NCBI RefSeq assembly: GCF_018904615.1
Contig: NZ_JADCNH010000010.1
Location: 55,351-119,350 of the forward strand
Direction of reading: 5' to 3'
DNA from: Verticiella alkaliphila
GTDB lineage: Bacteria; Pseudomonadota; Gammaproteobacteria; Burkholderiales; Burkholderiaceae_B
Length of the DNA stretch: 64,000 nucleotides
Numbering within the stretch: position 1 is the stretch's first letter; every line of letters starts with the position of its first letter. This document shows, piece by piece, positions 20,010 to 29,340 of this stretch. The notes below the pieces were generated by a model. That model was not told the origin of the DNA and did no database searches. It saw nothing but the letters and a program-made list of their open reading frames with translations. Made by a program: the position numbers and the translations under genes.

Positions 20010-20720
20010 TCAGGCGCTCGGGCCGGGCGATGCCAGCTCGTCGGCACTCCGCTCGTCCCCGGCCTTGAGCAGATACCCCAGGCCACGGACGGTGTGGATC
20101 TGCACACCGCTGTCGGCGAGCTTCTTGCGCAGCCGGTGCATGACGACCTCGATGGCGTCCGGGCCCGCATCGCTCTGCAACTCGAACACTTTCTCGAAGA
20201 GTTGCGACTTGGTCATGGGCTTGCCGAACCGCTGCACGAGGGCAGCGAGCGCGGCCCGCTCGCGCGGCGTGAGCGAGAGCAGTTCGCCATCGAGCGAGAA
20301 GCTGCGGGTTTCGCTGTCGAAGACCAGTCGACCGTACTGCGCACGCGTACTGCGCACGCCGCGGCCACGCCGCCCAAGCGCGCTCAGGCGTGCCTCGAGC
20401 TCGGCCAGCGCGAATGGCTTGGTGAGGAAGTCGTCGGCGCCAAGATTCAGGCCCCGCACACGATCGTCCAGCCCGCCCTGCGCCGTGAGCACCAGCACCG
20501 GCGTGGCGTTGCCCGCCTCGCGCAGTTCGCGCAACCACACGAGCCCATGCGTATCGGGCAGACGCAGATCGAGCACGATGGCGTCGTACTCAGTCGCGGC
20601 CACGGACGCGCGCGCGCTGCGGATATCGGAGACGTGATCCGGCACGAAGCCGCTCTGCGCGAGCGCACGCAGCAGCCAGTTGGCCAGATCCTCCTCGTCC
20701 TCCACCACCAGGAGCCGCAT
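20010..20720 (-). CDS. tctD: Response regulator, TctD type (OmpR family)
   Basis: A 236-aa OmpR/PhoB-type regulator. The receiver domain (about 1-115) starts MRLLVVEDEEDL and has the phosphorylated Asp in AIVLDLRLP. The winged-helix DNA-binding domain (about 135-225) contains LTPRERAALAALVQR and HRLRKKLADSGVQIHTVRGLGYLL. It is the first gene of the tctDE-BA unit, 4 bp after rppH. Confidence 0.94.
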   Translation of the reverse strand: MRLLVVEDEEDLANWLLRALAQSGFVPDHVSDIRSARASVAATEYDAIVLDLRLPDTHGLVWLRELREAGNATPVLVLTAQGGLDDRVRGLNLGADDFLTKPFALAELEARLSALGRRGRGVRSTRAQYGRLVFDSETRSFSLDGELLSLTPRERAALAALVQRFGKPMTKSQLFEKVFELQSDAGPDAIEVVMHRLRKKLADSGVQIHTVRGLGYLLKAGDERSADELASPGPSA

Positions 20721-20724
20721 CGTG

Positions 20725-21336
20725 CTAAGCCTGGGGCAGAATGCCGCCCGCCGTCTCCGGCACGAGACGCGGCTCGGCCTTGGGCAGGCCGGGACCGTGA
20801 CCCTGCGCCTGACGGCCACGCGGGCCGTTCATGTGCTGGCGCAGGAAGCGGGTCTCGTTGCCGCGGCGAAACAGGATGGCCGACAGCTCGTTGAGCGCCT
20901 CGGTGTAGACGTCACGCTTGAACTCGATCACCGCGTCGAGCGGGACCCAGTATTCGTTCCAGCGCCACGCATCGAACTCGGGGTGCTTGGTCGCGCGCAG
21001 GCAGACATCGGAATCGCGCCCGAGCATGCGCAGGAGGAACCAGATCTGCTTCTGGCCCTTGTAGTGCCCGCGCCATTCACGACGCACGAAGCGGTCAGGC
21101 ACGGTATAGCGCAGCCAATTGCGCGTGCGTCCCAGGATACGGACGTGCTCGGGCAGGAGCCCGACCTCCTCATGCAGCTCGCGGTACATGGCCTGCGCAG
21201 GGCTTTCGCCGTACTTGATGCCGCCCTGCGGAAATTGCCAAGCATGCTCGCGGATTCGCTTACCCCAGAAGACCTCGTTTTTCTGGTTGACGAGGATGAT
21301 GCCGACGTTGGGACGGTAGCCTTCTCGATCCAGCAT
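20725..21336 (-). CDS. rppH: RNA pyrophosphohydrolase
   Basis: A 203-aa Nudix enzyme that removes pyrophosphate from 5'-triphosphate mRNA and triggers decay. It begins [18 protein letters not shown]. The Nudix box [23 protein letters not shown] is intact. The C-terminal tail is longer than in E. coli RppH, as in other betaproteobacteria. ATG 21336 has GGAGGT upstream and is preferred to a TTG at 21351. It is divergent from proS. Confidence 0.96.
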   Translation of the reverse strand: MLDREGYRPNVGIILVNQKNEVFWGKRIREHAWQFPQGGIKYGESPAQAMYRELHEEVGLLPEHVRILGRTRNWLRYTVPDRFVRREWRGHYKGQKQIWFLLRMLGRDSDVCLRATKHPEFDAWRWNEYWVPLDAVIEFKRDVYTEALNELSAILFRRGNETRFLRQHMNGPRGRQAQGHGPGLPKAEPRLVPETAGGILPQA

Positions 21337-21382
21337 GGCCACCTCCAGCAATTTCTATACAATTGAGATCGATTATATCGAT

Positions 21383-21412
21383 GACCTCGCTACCCGGCGA
21401 GGTCTTTCCTTT
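21383..21412 (+). promoter_or_regulatory. Leader hairpin upstream of proS (possible attenuator)
   Basis: gacctcgc and gcgaggtc form a perfect 8-bp stem with a 6-nt loop, followed by tttccttttccc. It starts about 60 nt and ends about 30 nt before the proS ATG. It resembles an intrinsic terminator placed in a 5' leader. Confidence 0.45.
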
Positions 21413-21443
21413 TCCCGACCTGGCAGGCCATCTGCCCGCTCCC

Positions 21444-23171
21444 ATGCGCGCTTCCCGATACCATATCAATACCCTGAAAGAAGCTCCTTCCGACGCGGAA
21501 GTGGCGAGCCACCAGCTCATGACGCGCGCGGGCATGATCCGCAAGCTCGCGGGCGGCATCTATACCTACATGCCGCTCGGGCTGCGCGTGATCCGCAAGG
21601 TCGAAGCCATCGTGCGCGAAGAGATGACCGCCGCTGGCGCCATCGAACTCCTCATGCCCGTGGTGCAGCCGGCCGAGCTCTGGATGGAATCGGGCCGCTG
21701 GGAACAATATGGTGCCGAGCTCCTGCGCATCAAGGACCGCCACCAGCGCGACTTCGTGCTCCAGCCCACGTCCGAAGAAGTCATCACCGACATCGCGCGC
21801 GCCGAGATCCACAGCTGGCGCCAGCTGCCGCTGAATTTCTTCCACATCCAGACGAAATTCCGCGACGAGCGCCGGCCGCGCTTCGGCTTGATGCGTGGCC
21901 GCGAATTCACGATGAAGGATGCGTACTCCTTCGACCGCGACGAAGCCGGCGCGCAGAAGAGCTACGACATCATGTACCAGGCCTACCTGCGCATCTTCGA
22001 GCGCCTGGGCCTCACCTTCCGTGCCGTGGCGGCCGACACCGGCTCCATCGGCGGCACGCGCAGCCATGAATTTCAGGTGATTGCCGACACCGGCGAAGAC
22101 CTGCTCGTCTACAACCCGGATTCGGATTACGCGGCCAACATCGAACTGGCCGAAGCGGTGTCGCTGATCGCAGAACGCGCAGCCGCGAGCGAATCGCTCA
22201 CGCGCACGCCCACGCCCGGTGCGGCCAAGTGCGAAGCCGTGGCCGAGCTGCTGTCGCTGCCGCTCGCGCGCACGGTCAAGTCCATCGTGCTGGCCACCGA
22301 GACCGACAAGGGTCCGCAGATCTGGTTGCTGCTGCTGCGTGGCGATCACGAGCTCAACGAGGTCAAGACGGGCAAGCTGCCTGGTCTGGACAAGGGCTAC
22401 CGCTTCGCGACCGAGGCCGAGATCGTCGAGCACTTCGGCTGCGAGCCCGGCTATCTGGGCCCGATCAAGACGGCCAAGCCCGTGCGCGTGATCGCCGACC
22501 GTACCGTCGCGCAGATGAGCGACTTCGTCTGCGGCGCCAACGAACGCGACTTTCACTTCACGGGCGCGAACTGGGGCCGTGACCTGCCCGAGCCTGAGCT
22601 CGTCGCAGACCTGCGCAACGTCGTAGCGGGCGATCCGGCCCCCGACGGCCAGGGCACGCTTGCCATCCAGCGCGGCATCGAAGTCGGCCACGTGTTCTTC
22701 CTCGGCACCAAGTATTCCGAGGCGCTGAAGGCCACGTTCCTCGACGAGACGGGCAAGCCGGCCACGCTGCAAATGGGCTGCTACGGCATCGGCATCACCC
22801 GCATCGTGGGTGCCGCCATCGAGCAAGGCCACGACGAGCGCGGCATCATCTGGCCCGCGGCGCTGGCGCCTTTCCAGGTGGTGGTGTGCCCGGTGGGCTG
22901 GGGCAAGAGCGAAGCCGTGCGCACTGCCGCCACCGCGCTCTACGACGATCTGATCGCGCAAGGCGTGGATGCCATCCTCGACGACCGCGACCTGCGTCCG
23001 GGCAGCATGTTCGCCGACTGGGAGCTCATCGGCGTGCCGGTGCGCGTCACCGTGGGCGACCGGGGCCTGAAGGACGGCGTGCTCGAGGTTCAGAGCCGCC
23101 GCGACAGCGAGGCCGAGAAGGTGCCTTCAGGCGAAGCGCTGGGCAACGTGCTCGCGCGTCTGCGCGGCTGA
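21444..23171 (+). CDS. proS: Prolyl-tRNA synthetase
   Basis: A 575-aa class II synthetase charging tRNA-Pro. The N-terminal catalytic part has [21 protein letters not shown] (motif 1) and [25 protein letters not shown] (motif 2). An INS/YbaK-type editing insertion lies at about 225-400, and the anticodon-binding domain is at the C terminus. ATG 21444 starts the family sequence [19 protein letters not shown]; the frame is open further upstream but not conserved there. A hairpin lies in its leader. Confidence 0.97.
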   Translation: MRASRYHINTLKEAPSDAEVASHQLMTRAGMIRKLAGGIYTYMPLGLRVIRKVEAIVREEMTAAGAIELLMPVVQPAELWMESGRWEQYGAELLRIKDRHQRDFVLQPTSEEVITDIARAEIHSWRQLPLNFFHIQTKFRDERRPRFGLMRGREFTMKDAYSFDRDEAGAQKSYDIMYQAYLRIFERLGLTFRAVAADTGSIGGTRSHEFQVIADTGEDLLVYNPDSDYAANIELAEAVSLIAERAAASESLTRTPTPGAAKCEAVAELLSLPLARTVKSIVLATETDKGPQIWLLLLRGDHELNEVKTGKLPGLDKGYRFATEAEIVEHFGCEPGYLGPIKTAKPVRVIADRTVAQMSDFVCGANERDFHFTGANWGRDLPEPELVADLRNVVAGDPAPDGQGTLAIQRGIEVGHVFFLGTKYSEALKATFLDETGKPATLQMGCYGIGITRIVGAAIEQGHDERGIIWPAALAPFQVVVCPVGWGKSEAVRTAATALYDDLIAQGVDAILDDRDLRPGSMFADWELIGVPVRVTVGDRGLKDGVLEVQSRRDSEAEKVPSGEALGNVLARLRG

Positions 23172-23413
23172 TCGCATGACCGTGGCGAGGTCGGCTGTCG
23201 ACCTCGCCCGTGGCTGGCGGCGCCGGGCGCTGCTCGTCCGCCATCCGACGCACGAGATTCGCTGCGCCTTGCGTCTCACGGCGTGGGATACCGCCGTCCA
23301 TCGGCCTGGCTGACGCTTCGTCCCCCGCTTCCTGCCGTTCGTCGCAATCGCCTCGACCTGCTCCTGCGGGATCCGCATGCTGTGGTCACGTTCACCGTCA
23401 CCACGAGGCCGTC

Positions 23414-23809
23414 ATGCTGTCCCTCCCCGCAGGTTTCACGCCGCTCATCCTCATCCATACCGGCGCTGCGCTCGTCGCACTGCTGCTGGGCTTTGCTGTC
23501 TTCCTGCGCCGCAAGGGCACGGCGGGTCACCGCCGCCTGGGCCGCGTCTGGGCGCTGCTGATGCTCCTCGTCATCCTGAGTTCGTTCGGCATCCGCGGCT
23601 CGGGCAGCTTCTCGTGGCTGCACGGCTTGTCGGTGGGCAGCCTCGTCGCCCTCGTGCTGGCGATCTATCATGCGCGACAGGGCAACTGGCGTGCGCATCG
23701 GGGCACCATGATCGGCCTCTTCGTGGGTGGCCTCATCATCGCGGGGTTCTTCACCCTGTTGCCATCGCGTCTGCTGGGAGAGCTGGTATGGCACACCGTG
23801 CTGGGTTGA
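23414..23809 (+). CDS. DUF2306 membrane protein
   Basis: A 131-aa protein with four hydrophobic helices, matching small DUF2306 membrane proteins (FAVFLRRKGTAGHRRLGRVWALLM, then NWRAHRGTMIGLFVGGLIIAGFF). Function is unknown. Its stop overlaps the start of the sensor kinase (TGATG), so the two are translationally coupled. It may work with, or be sensed by, the kinase. Confidence 0.85.
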   Translation: MLSLPAGFTPLILIHTGAALVALLLGFAVFLRRKGTAGHRRLGRVWALLMLLVILSSFGIRGSGSFSWLHGLSVGSLVALVLAIYHARQGNWRAHRGTMIGLFVGGLIIAGFFTLLPSRLLGELVWHTVLG

Positions 23810-24894
23810 TGCGGATGCCGCCGGGATTGACGTCCCTGGCCGGCACGCTCGTCGTGTGCGCGGTGATCGCGCTGCTGCTGGGCACCTATGTGCCGGGCGT
23901 GGGCGGCGCGCGTTCGGCCTGGACCTACTCGCTGTGCATTGGACTGCTGGGCTATGCGTGCATCGAGACCGGCCGACGCCTGCTCTGGCCGACCGGTGCA
24001 CCCCATCCGATCGGTCTCATTGCCCTATGCCTGCTCGGCATGACGGCAGGCTTCGTGGGCGGCGCCTATCTCGCGGCCTGGCTGCTTGGGGACGACGCGG
24101 CCTGGCTCACCGGCGCGCGCGGCCCGGAGTTGCTCGCTGCGAGCGTGCTCGCCACGGTCGTGGCCACGGTCATCGTCGCAGGCGCCAGCTGGATGCGCCA
24201 CTACACGGTTGCGCTGCGTCTGCAGCGCGAGCTCGAGCAAGCTCGGGCCGATGCCGCGCACCGCCTCGCGGACGAAGCCCAGCTGCGTCTGCTGCGCGCC
24301 CAGCTGGAACCGCACATGCTCTTCAACACGCTCGCCACCCTGCGGGCGCTGATCGCGCGGGATCCGCCCCGCGCGCAGGCCATGCTCGATCGCCTGGTGT
24401 CCTTCCTGCGCGGCACGCTGGCAGGCTCGCAGGCCGAAGCCATCACGTTGCGCGAGGAGTTCGCGCTGCTGACCGATTATCTGGATCTCATGTCCGCCCG
24501 CATGGGGCCCCGGCTCACGTATCGTCTGGACCTGCCGCCCGCGCTGGCCGATCTGCGGGTACCGCCGTTGTTGCTGCAGCCGCTGGCAGAGAACGCCATC
24601 CGTCATGGTCTGGAGCCGGCGCCGGCCGGCGGGCGCATCGAGGTCACTGCCGACGCGCAGCCGGGCCGTGTCGAGATCACCGTGCACGACACCGGCGTCG
24701 GCATGGATGCACTCGTCCTGCCGGAGCCCCGCCCGGGTCATGGCGGCTTTGGCATGGGCGCCGTGCGTGCGCGCCTTGCGGCGGCTTTCGGCCCGGCCGC
24801 GACGTTGTCCGTCGTCTCGCCCTGGCCCGCCGAGGCCGACGGCGGGACCCGTCTCATCATCCACATTCCGCAGGAGGCTTTGCCCTCGCCATGA
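23809..24894 (+). CDS. LytS/AlgZ-type sensor histidine kinase
   Basis: A 361-aa kinase with four N-terminal transmembrane helices (about 5-140). A coiled segment follows and then the His_kinase domain with LRAQLEPHMLFNTLATL, whose His is the phospho-acceptor. The ATPase domain contains PLAENAIRHGL and HDTGVGMD. It starts at ATG 23809, overlapping the DUF2306 stop; ATG 23788 is an alternative. Its stop overlaps the response regulator start (ATGA). The stimulus is unknown. Confidence 0.9.
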   Translation: MRMPPGLTSLAGTLVVCAVIALLLGTYVPGVGGARSAWTYSLCIGLLGYACIETGRRLLWPTGAPHPIGLIALCLLGMTAGFVGGAYLAAWLLGDDAAWLTGARGPELLAASVLATVVATVIVAGASWMRHYTVALRLQRELEQARADAAHRLADEAQLRLLRAQLEPHMLFNTLATLRALIARDPPRAQAMLDRLVSFLRGTLAGSQAEAITLREEFALLTDYLDLMSARMGPRLTYRLDLPPALADLRVPPLLLQPLAENAIRHGLEPAPAGGRIEVTADAQPGRVEITVHDTGVGMDALVLPEPRPGHGGFGMGAVRARLAAAFGPAATLSVVSPWPAEADGGTRLIIHIPQEALPSP

Positions 24895-25676
24895 CGCGTG
24901 CCGTGATCGCCGAAGACGAACCCTTGCTCGCTGACGCCTTGCGCGCCGAATTGGCCAGCGCGTGGCCGGATCTCGCCATCGTCGCCCAGGTGGGCGATGG
25001 GGCGAGTGCCCTGCATGCCGCACGCACGCTGCAGCCGGACATCCTGTTCCTGGACATTCGCATGCCGGGACTGAGTGGCTTGGAAGCTGCCCAGGCGCTG
25101 GTGGAAGACTGGGACCTGGCCGCACCGCCGCCGCTCGTCGTCTTCGTGACGGCCTACGATGCGCATGCGGTGCAGGCATTCGAGCTCGCCGCCATCGATT
25201 ACCTGCTCAAGCCCGTCACGGCCGAGCGGCTCGGCCAGACGGTGCAGCGTGCGCGGCAGGCGTTGGCCGCGCGCGGGCCAGACAGCCTGGCCGCGCTCGC
25301 CGCGCGACTCGGCCCTTTGCTCGGCCAACTCGAACCGCGTACCGAGGCCGCCCCGTTGCGTCATCTGCAGGCAGGTGTGGGTACGCAGGTACGGCTGATT
25401 CCGATCGATGCCGTGTGCTATCTGCAGGCCACTGACAAGTATGTGAACGTGGTCACCGCCGAAGGCGAAGTCTTGCTGCGCAGCAGTCTGGCGAGTCTCA
25501 TGCCACGGCTCGATGCCACGCGCTTCGTGCGCGTGCATCGCAGCACCGTGGTGAATCTGGACGAGGTGGCGGCCGCCGAGCGCGATGAGGCCGGCCGCAC
25601 GTGGCTGCGCTTGCGCAGCCGGCCGGAGCGGCTGGCCGTGAGCCGGATCTATGCGGAGCGGTTCAAGGCCATGTGA
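24891..25676 (+). CDS. LytTR-family response regulator
   Basis: A 261-aa regulator. The receiver domain (about 1-125) has AEDEPLL and the phosphorylated Asp in ILFLDIRMPGLSG. The C-terminal LytTR DNA-binding domain (about 155-258) contains IDAVCYLQATDKYVNVVT and FVRVHRSTVVNL. It is coupled to the upstream kinase by a 4-bp overlap, an AlgZ/AlgR-like pair. Targets are not identifiable here. Confidence 0.92.
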   Translation: MTRAVIAEDEPLLADALRAELASAWPDLAIVAQVGDGASALHAARTLQPDILFLDIRMPGLSGLEAAQALVEDWDLAAPPPLVVFVTAYDAHAVQAFELAAIDYLLKPVTAERLGQTVQRARQALAARGPDSLAALAARLGPLLGQLEPRTEAAPLRHLQAGVGTQVRLIPIDAVCYLQATDKYVNVVTAEGEVLLRSSLASLMPRLDATRFVRVHRSTVVNLDEVAAAERDEAGRTWLRLRSRPERLAVSRIYAERFKAM

Positions 25677-25689
25677 GCCGGGCCCATGC

Positions 25690-26193
25690 TCAGCGCCGCT
25701 TGTAGACCAGCGCGATGCGCGCGAAGGCCACTTCGATCTCCTGGCAGCCGGCCTGCATGGTCGTGAAGCGTCCGCGATGGAAGATCATGAGCCGCTTGCC
25801 CAGCGGATACGGAATGAACTTCACGTAGCGCATGTCGCTCCAGGGCACTTCGCGGCGCATCACCCACGTCTGGCGCAGGCCATGCTCGTCGATGGTGACC
25901 ACCGAACGCTGCATGGCCGCTGCGATGATCGCGAGACCGATATAGCAAAACGCCAGCGTGCCCGCGAAGACCGAACTCAGATGCTCGGCGGGCAGCCGGA
26001 TGGCCGCGGACACGATCTGCCAGGTCAGCACGGCGAGCACCACCCAGGCGGCGATCTTCACGCTCGGGCGGTACGCCGGCCCCGAGACGGGCAGATTCAA
26101 CTCACGCAGCAACTCGGCGTGTTCGGCCGCATCGACGTTGCCCGGCACGGCAAAGCCACGATGCTTCGACGGCGCCCCGGCTGGCGCGCTCAT
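25690..26193 (-). CDS. Membrane protein with PH-like C-terminal domain
   Basis: A 167-aa protein of unknown function. Two hydrophobic helices lie at about 45-66 and 77-96. They are followed by a soluble beta-rich region (VVTIDEHGLRQTWVMRREV, then FIPYPLGKRLMIFHRG) resembling bacterial PH domains. Its ATG overlaps the mvaB stop (ATGA), so it is the second gene of a short operon with mvaB. Confidence 0.65.
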   Translation of the reverse strand: MSAPAGAPSKHRGFAVPGNVDAAEHAELLRELNLPVSGPAYRPSVKIAAWVVLAVLTWQIVSAAIRLPAEHLSSVFAGTLAFCYIGLAIIAAAMQRSVVTIDEHGLRQTWVMRREVPWSDMRYVKFIPYPLGKRLMIFHRGRFTTMQAGCQEIEVAFARIALVYKRR

Positions 26194-27101
26194 GCGGCCT
26201 CCCGGCGTGCCAGCAGGGCGCGGCCGGCCCGGCTGTCATTGGTACGGCCCAGCCGCTCGGAGATCCAGCGACCCGTGTCGGCCATGGCGTCGAGATCGAT
26301 GCCGGTGCGAATGCCCATGCCATGCAGCAGATACAGGACGTCCTCGCTCGCGACGTTGCCCGTGGCACCGCGCGCATAGGGGCAACCGCCCAGGCCGGCC
26401 ACGGACGCATGGAAGATCGCCACGCCTTCCTGCATCGCCGCCACGATGTTGGCGAGCGATTGTCCGTAGGTGTCGTGAAAGTGACCGGCCACGCGGGCGA
26501 TCGGCACCACCTCGCCGACGGCGGCCATGACGCGGGCCACCTGCCCTGCCGTGCCCACGCCGATGGTATCGGCCACGTCGATCTCGGCACAGCCCAGCGC
26601 GAGAAAGCGCTCGGCCACGCGGGCCACGGCGGCAGGCGCCACCTCGCCCTCGTACGGGCAGCCGAGCGAGCAGCTGATGCTGCCGCGCAGGCGGATGCCA
26701 GCGGCATGCGCGGCCTCGGCCACGGGCGCGAAGCGCTCGAGCGATTCCGCGATCGAGCAATTGATGTTGCGCTGGGAGAAGGACTCGCTCGCCGAGCCGA
26801 AGATGAGCACTTCGTCCGCCCCCGCGGCCACGGCCGCCTCGAAGCCCTTGAGATTCGGCGTGAGCACCGAATACAGGGTGCCGGGACGGCGGCTGATGCC
26901 TGCCATCACGGCAGCGCTGTCGGCCATCTGCGGCACCCAGCGCGGCGACACGAAGGAGCCGGCCTCGATGTGCGGCACGCCGGCCGCGACCAGGCGCTCG
27001 ATGAGCTCGATCTTCACCGCCAGCGGGACGTCGCCCTTCTCGTTCTGCAGACCGTCGCGCGGCCCGACTTCCACCAGTTTCACGTATTCGGGATAGGCCA
27101 T
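26190..27101 (-). CDS. mvaB: Hydroxymethylglutaryl-CoA lyase
   Basis: A 303-aa enzyme cleaving HMG-CoA to acetyl-CoA and acetoacetate in leucine breakdown. It has VEVGPRDGLQNEKG at the N terminus, then EAGSFVSPRWVPQMAD, and GGCPYARGATGNVASED containing the catalytic cysteine and metal site. A strong GGAGGAG ribosome-binding site precedes ATG 27101. It is followed by the PH-like membrane protein gene with a 4-bp overlap. Confidence 0.95.
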   Translation of the reverse strand: MAYPEYVKLVEVGPRDGLQNEKGDVPLAVKIELIERLVAAGVPHIEAGSFVSPRWVPQMADSAAVMAGISRRPGTLYSVLTPNLKGFEAAVAAGADEVLIFGSASESFSQRNINCSIAESLERFAPVAEAAHAAGIRLRGSISCSLGCPYEGEVAPAAVARVAERFLALGCAEIDVADTIGVGTAGQVARVMAAVGEVVPIARVAGHFHDTYGQSLANIVAAMQEGVAIFHASVAGLGGCPYARGATGNVASEDVLYLLHGMGIRTGIDLDAMADTGRWISERLGRTNDSRAGRALLARREAA

Positions 27102-27249
27102 GCGCGTCTCCTCCTGTCTGCCTGGCGTGGGTGGCCCCGCGCCGCTCTGACCCGCAACGATAGCCGAGATTGTCGGTCACCCGCGACCGGTGGCTTGCGC
27201 ACGCAACGTGCCATGCGGCGTGCGCGGGCGGCCCTGGCATCGTCACGCC

Positions 27250-28510
27250 CTACGCCGCCCTTTCGAAGCGGCCGCCTGGCACACGGCGCACACGGCCGGC
27301 CAACTCCAGGCGCAACAGCGCGGCCTGGATGCTGGCAGCGGGCAGGCCGCTGCGACGCTGGATGTCGTCGACGAGCACCGGGTCGAAACCCACGGCTTGC
27401 AGCACGGTGTCGAGCCCCGGGTCGAGGAAGGCCGACGGTACGAGCGCGAGGTCGTCGGCCGGGTCCGCCTGCCCCGGCCCGAGCCCCGGGACAGCCGCCC
27501 CCGGCATGGCCTGCCGAGCGCCGAGGGCGCCAACGCCGAAGTCGCAGACGGCTCGCAGGGTGCGGCTACCCGCGGCCGACCCGCTCCGGGCGCGGCGGGC
27601 GCCAGGCCGGGCCCGAGCTCGTCGGTGATGTCCGCCACCGTTTCCGTGAGCTTGGCCCCCTGCCGGATCAACGCATGGCAGCCACGCGAGAGCGGCGCGT
27701 GAATGGAGCCCGGGATCGCAAACACCTCGCGTCCGAGCTCAGCCGCGAGACGCGCCGTGATGAGCGAGCCGCTCTGCAGCGCGGCCTCCACAACGAGCAC
27801 GCCCCGCGTCATGCCCGCCACCAGGCGATTGCGTCGCGGAAAGTGCGCGGGGCGTGGCGGCGAGCCGAGCGGCAGCTCCGAGACCAGCGCCCCGCCTGAT
27901 GCGACGACGGCTGCCGCCAGCGCGCGATGGCGCGCCGGGTAGATCACGTCCGCCCCCGTGCCCAGAACGGCCACGGTGCCGCCGCCCCTCGGGCCCCGCG
28001 GCCAGTGCGACCGGCATGGGCCGCCGCATCGATCCCGGACGCCAGCCCGCTGACGATGCTCCAGCCCGCGACCGCCAGGTGCCGGGCAAACGCCTCGGCC
28101 GTCTCCCGCCCGCCGGCACTGCCCTGACGCGCGCCCACGATGGCCAGCCCGGGGCGCGACAACGCGGCCCGCTGCCCGACCACGTAGAGCAGCACGGGCG
28201 GATCGTGGATGTGCCGCAGCAACGGCGGATAGTCCGGATCGTCCCAGCCCATGCAATGCTGATCGGGCTGTGCGATCCAGGCCTGGACAGCGGTGATCGC
28301 GGCTTGCAGTTCCGAATCCGGCGGTGCGGCGAGCTGACGCGCAAGGCGGCTGCCCACGATGGCGGCAAGGCGGGTCGGACTGGCAGCATAGACGCCTGCC
28401 GCCGAACCGCATTCGGCCAGCAGCGCGCGGGCGAGCGCGGGCGTGAGGCCGGGCTCCAGACCGAGGCGCAACACGGGCGGACAAGGGGATGGGGTCGAGG
28501 GATCTGGCAT
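27250..28510 (-). pseudogene. dprA: DNA-processing protein DprA, frameshifted
   Basis: DprA loads RecA on incoming single-stranded DNA in transformation. The N-terminal part starts at ATG 28510 and reads through GLAIVGARQGSAGGRETAEAF and SGLASGIDAAAHAG. It then breaks near 27995: the natural continuation ALAAGPEG is in a second frame and GTVAVLGTGADVIYPARH in a third. The Rossmann fold continues (SELPLGSPPRPAHFPRRNR, GSLITARLAAELGREVFAIPG) to about 27600. A second shift occurs in the linker before 27507. The C-terminal winged-helix domain (LVDDIQRRSGLPAASIQAALL) ends at 27250. The restored length would be about 420 aa. Either dprA is decaying or the sequence has several indel errors here. Confidence 0.82.
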
Positions 28511-28659
28511 GGTGTATCGCGAAAGCCTCGGTGTATCACGCAGGCCCCCGTGCCAACCGCGCACTGTGGCGCTTCGCGCGCACCCGAAGGCACGCGTCAA
28601 TGCCGCCCAAGGCCGCGCCGCCGGACGGCGTCGCTCACCGCATGACAGGACGCCCATAA

Positions 28660-28679
28660 TAGCCAATAACTATTGGCTA
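28660..28679. promoter_or_regulatory. Perfect dyad in the dprA-def intergenic region
   Basis: TAGCCAATA and TATTGGCTA are perfect 9-bp inverted repeats separated by 2 nt. The dyad is AT-rich in a GC-rich background and overlaps the likely -35 of the def promoter. It is a candidate operator; the binding protein is unknown. Confidence 0.5.
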
Positions 28680-28702
28680 CAACACATTGATTTAACTATA
28701 CT
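28673..28702 (+). promoter_or_regulatory. Putative promoter of def-fmt-rsmB
   Basis: TTGGCT (28673-28678) and TATACT (28697-28702) are spaced 18 bp apart, about 37 nt before the def ATG. The -35 lies within the dyad at 28660-28679. Confidence 0.5.
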
Positions 28703-28738
28703 TGCGGGATCAGAAAGCATTCGCGAGGGTGCCTCATC

Positions 28739-29251
28739 ATGGCCAAGACCCTACCCATCCTGCATTACCCCGACGCTCGTCTCTTCACCAAGGCCAAACC
28801 CGTGGCTGCCGTGGACGAGCGCATTCGCACGCTCGTCCAGGACATGGCCAAGACCATGTACGAAGCCCCCGGTGTCGGCCTGGCCGCCACGCAGGTGGAC
28901 GTGCACGAGCGCGTCGTCGTGATCGACGTCTCCGAAGCCGCCAACGAGTTGCTCGTGCTGATCAACCCCGAGATCACATGGCGCAGCGACGAGCGCCTGG
29001 TGTACGAAGAAGGCTGCCTGTCCGTGCCCGGCATCTACGACAAGGTTGAGCGGGCCGAACGCGTGCGCGTGAAGGCACTGGACGAGCACGGCAAGTCGCG
29101 CGAGATCGAGGCCGATGGTCTGTTGGCCATCTGCGTGCAGCACGAGCTCGATCACCTCGATGGCAAGGTCTTCGTCGAGTATCTGTCCCCCCTCAAGCAG
29201 AGCCGGATCAAGACGCGCCTGCGCAAGCAGGAACGCCAGGCGGCCGCCTGA
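28739..29251 (+). CDS. def: Peptide deformylase
   Basis: A 170-aa metalloenzyme removing the N-terminal formyl group from new proteins. Motif 1 GVGLAATQ, motif 2 EEGCLSVPG and motif 3 QHELDHLDG (metal-binding Cys and two His) are intact. It is the first gene of a long rightward run continuing with fmt and rsmB. Confidence 0.97.
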   Translation: MAKTLPILHYPDARLFTKAKPVAAVDERIRTLVQDMAKTMYEAPGVGLAATQVDVHERVVVIDVSEAANELLVLINPEITWRSDERLVYEEGCLSVPGIYDKVERAERVRVKALDEHGKSREIEADGLLAICVQHELDHLDGKVFVEYLSPLKQSRIKTRLRKQERQAAA

Positions 29252-29340
29252 GCGCTGGCGCGCCTGCGGGCGCGCGTCCCGTCGTCTCCTTTTCGAATCG
29301 TCCGGGCGGCCTTCGCGGGCCGCCCCTACCTGTCGTCCCC

